Shown: positions 63,791-64,000 of the stretch, in pieces
How the letters are laid out: each line of letters starts with the position of its first letter
How positions within the stretch are numbered: the first letter of the stretch is position 1
Assembly: GCF_000472925.1 (NCBI RefSeq)
Contig: NZ_KI421478.1
Coordinates: forward strand, 74,907 to 138,906
Direction of reading: 5' to 3'
From: Bradyrhizobium sp. Ec3.3
GTDB lineage: Bacteria; Pseudomonadota; Alphaproteobacteria; Rhizobiales; Xanthobacteraceae
DNA: 64,000 nucleotides
Notes under the pieces: model-generated
Seen by the model: only the letters and a program-made list of their open reading frames with translations
Told to the model about the DNA's origin: nothing
Database searches by the model: none
Made by a program: the position numbers and the translations under genes

Positions 63791-64000
63791 GCCTGTTGCG
63801 TAATCCGCGATTGTGATTCTCTAGGGCAGAAGCCTTGGAGGTAACGATGGCAGTGAAGCAGACTGGGCAGCCGAGTTTTATTGAGGCGTGGTTGCCGAAG
63901 GGAGCCGGTGCCAATGCGGCGCTGAATCGGTTGTCGGGCTTGGTCAAATGGTACCGGTTCGAGAAGCTGATGGCGCATTTGCGGGATGAAGGAAGCCCTG
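63790..64000 (+). mobile_element. Left end of an IS5-type insertion sequence (continues beyond the window)
   Basis: A short non-coding end beginning near GGCCTGTTGCGTAATCC precedes a transposase start. The right end, the matching inverted repeat and the target duplication are outside the window, so the boundary is approximate. Confidence 0.6.
63847..64000 (+). CDS. IS5-family transposase, N-terminal part
   Basis: 51 codons from ATG 63847, after GGAGGT, running off the window end. The sequence QPSFIEAWLPKGAGANAAL, then LVKWYRFEKLMAHLRDEG, is the usual N-terminus of IS5-type transposases (pattern QPSxxEAxLPxGxGxNxRL). The DDE domain lies beyond the window, so intactness is unknown. Confidence 0.85.
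   Translation, partial: MAVKQTGQPSFIEAWLPKGAGANAALNRLSGLVKWYRFEKLMAHLRDEGSP

Overview
The window is high-GC chromosomal DNA from an alphaproteobacterium of the Bradyrhizobium type. The best evidence is the Irr protein: it has the usual length (163 aa), a GCPWH heme regulatory motif with Cys29, and the His117-119 triplet described for Bradyrhizobium japonicum Irr. It sits beside fabA-fabB-fabI. A Fur/Mur homologue lies about 32 kb away, and the rimP-nusA-ylxR-infB-rbfA-truB-rpsO-pnp block has the order usual in Rhizobiales. Several families of intergenic palindromes recur, as expected in Bradyrhizobium-type genomes. No rRNA, tRNA, CRISPR array or prophage was seen.

Layout. 1-4.1 kb: end of a MoeB/ThiF-like gene, an aldo/keto reductase divergent from a LysR regulator, a hydroxyacid dehydrogenase and a secreted SH3-domain protein. 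4.2-7.9 kb: irr divergent from fabA-fabB-fabI (unsaturated fatty acid synthesis). 8-11.9 kb: an autotransporter-like outer membrane protein, a GST, a frameshifted transposase remnant, a RidA protein and a GNAT acetyltransferase. 11.9-15.1 kb: oxyR divergent from katG (peroxide defence). 15.2-25.5 kb, minus strand: the translation and RNA-turnover cluster, with a premature-terminator leader before rimP and a long hairpin before pnp. 25.9-42.9 kb: a DUF2336 gene, then a long minus-strand run (murJ, trpS, usp, nfu, tsaB, rimI, fur, HAD, miaB, phoH, ybeY, corC, lnt, XRE regulator, M20 peptidase, trmB) for envelope, tRNA and rRNA maturation and iron/sulfur functions. 43-64 kb: more accessory metabolism (PfkB kinase, acyl-CoA synthetase, a frameshifted serine hydrolase, an aldehyde dehydrogenase, a SulP-STAS-cNMP protein, purC, pirin, a membrane AraC regulator, a second serine hydrolase, MmgE/PrpD, a FUSC protein, an SMI1/KNR4 protein, and an overlapping MATE-DUF2867-isomerase operon). 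The window ends inside an IS5-type element inserted in an intergenic repeat.

The most notable signals are regulatory. A tandem hexamer repeat overlaps the irr -35 box, matching the reported Fur control of irr. A strong promoter is followed by an intrinsic terminator about 60 nt downstream and well before rimP, suggesting attenuation of the whole operon. A 74-nt stem-loop lies in the rpsO-pnp gap, where E. coli pnp is autoregulated through RNase III. Perfect palindromes lie between oxyR and katG and over the start codon of the LysR gene. I see no clearly new multigene defence or biosynthetic system. The nearest to unexplained biology are three orphan immunity-like proteins set among housekeeping genes and an autotransporter of unknown passenger function.
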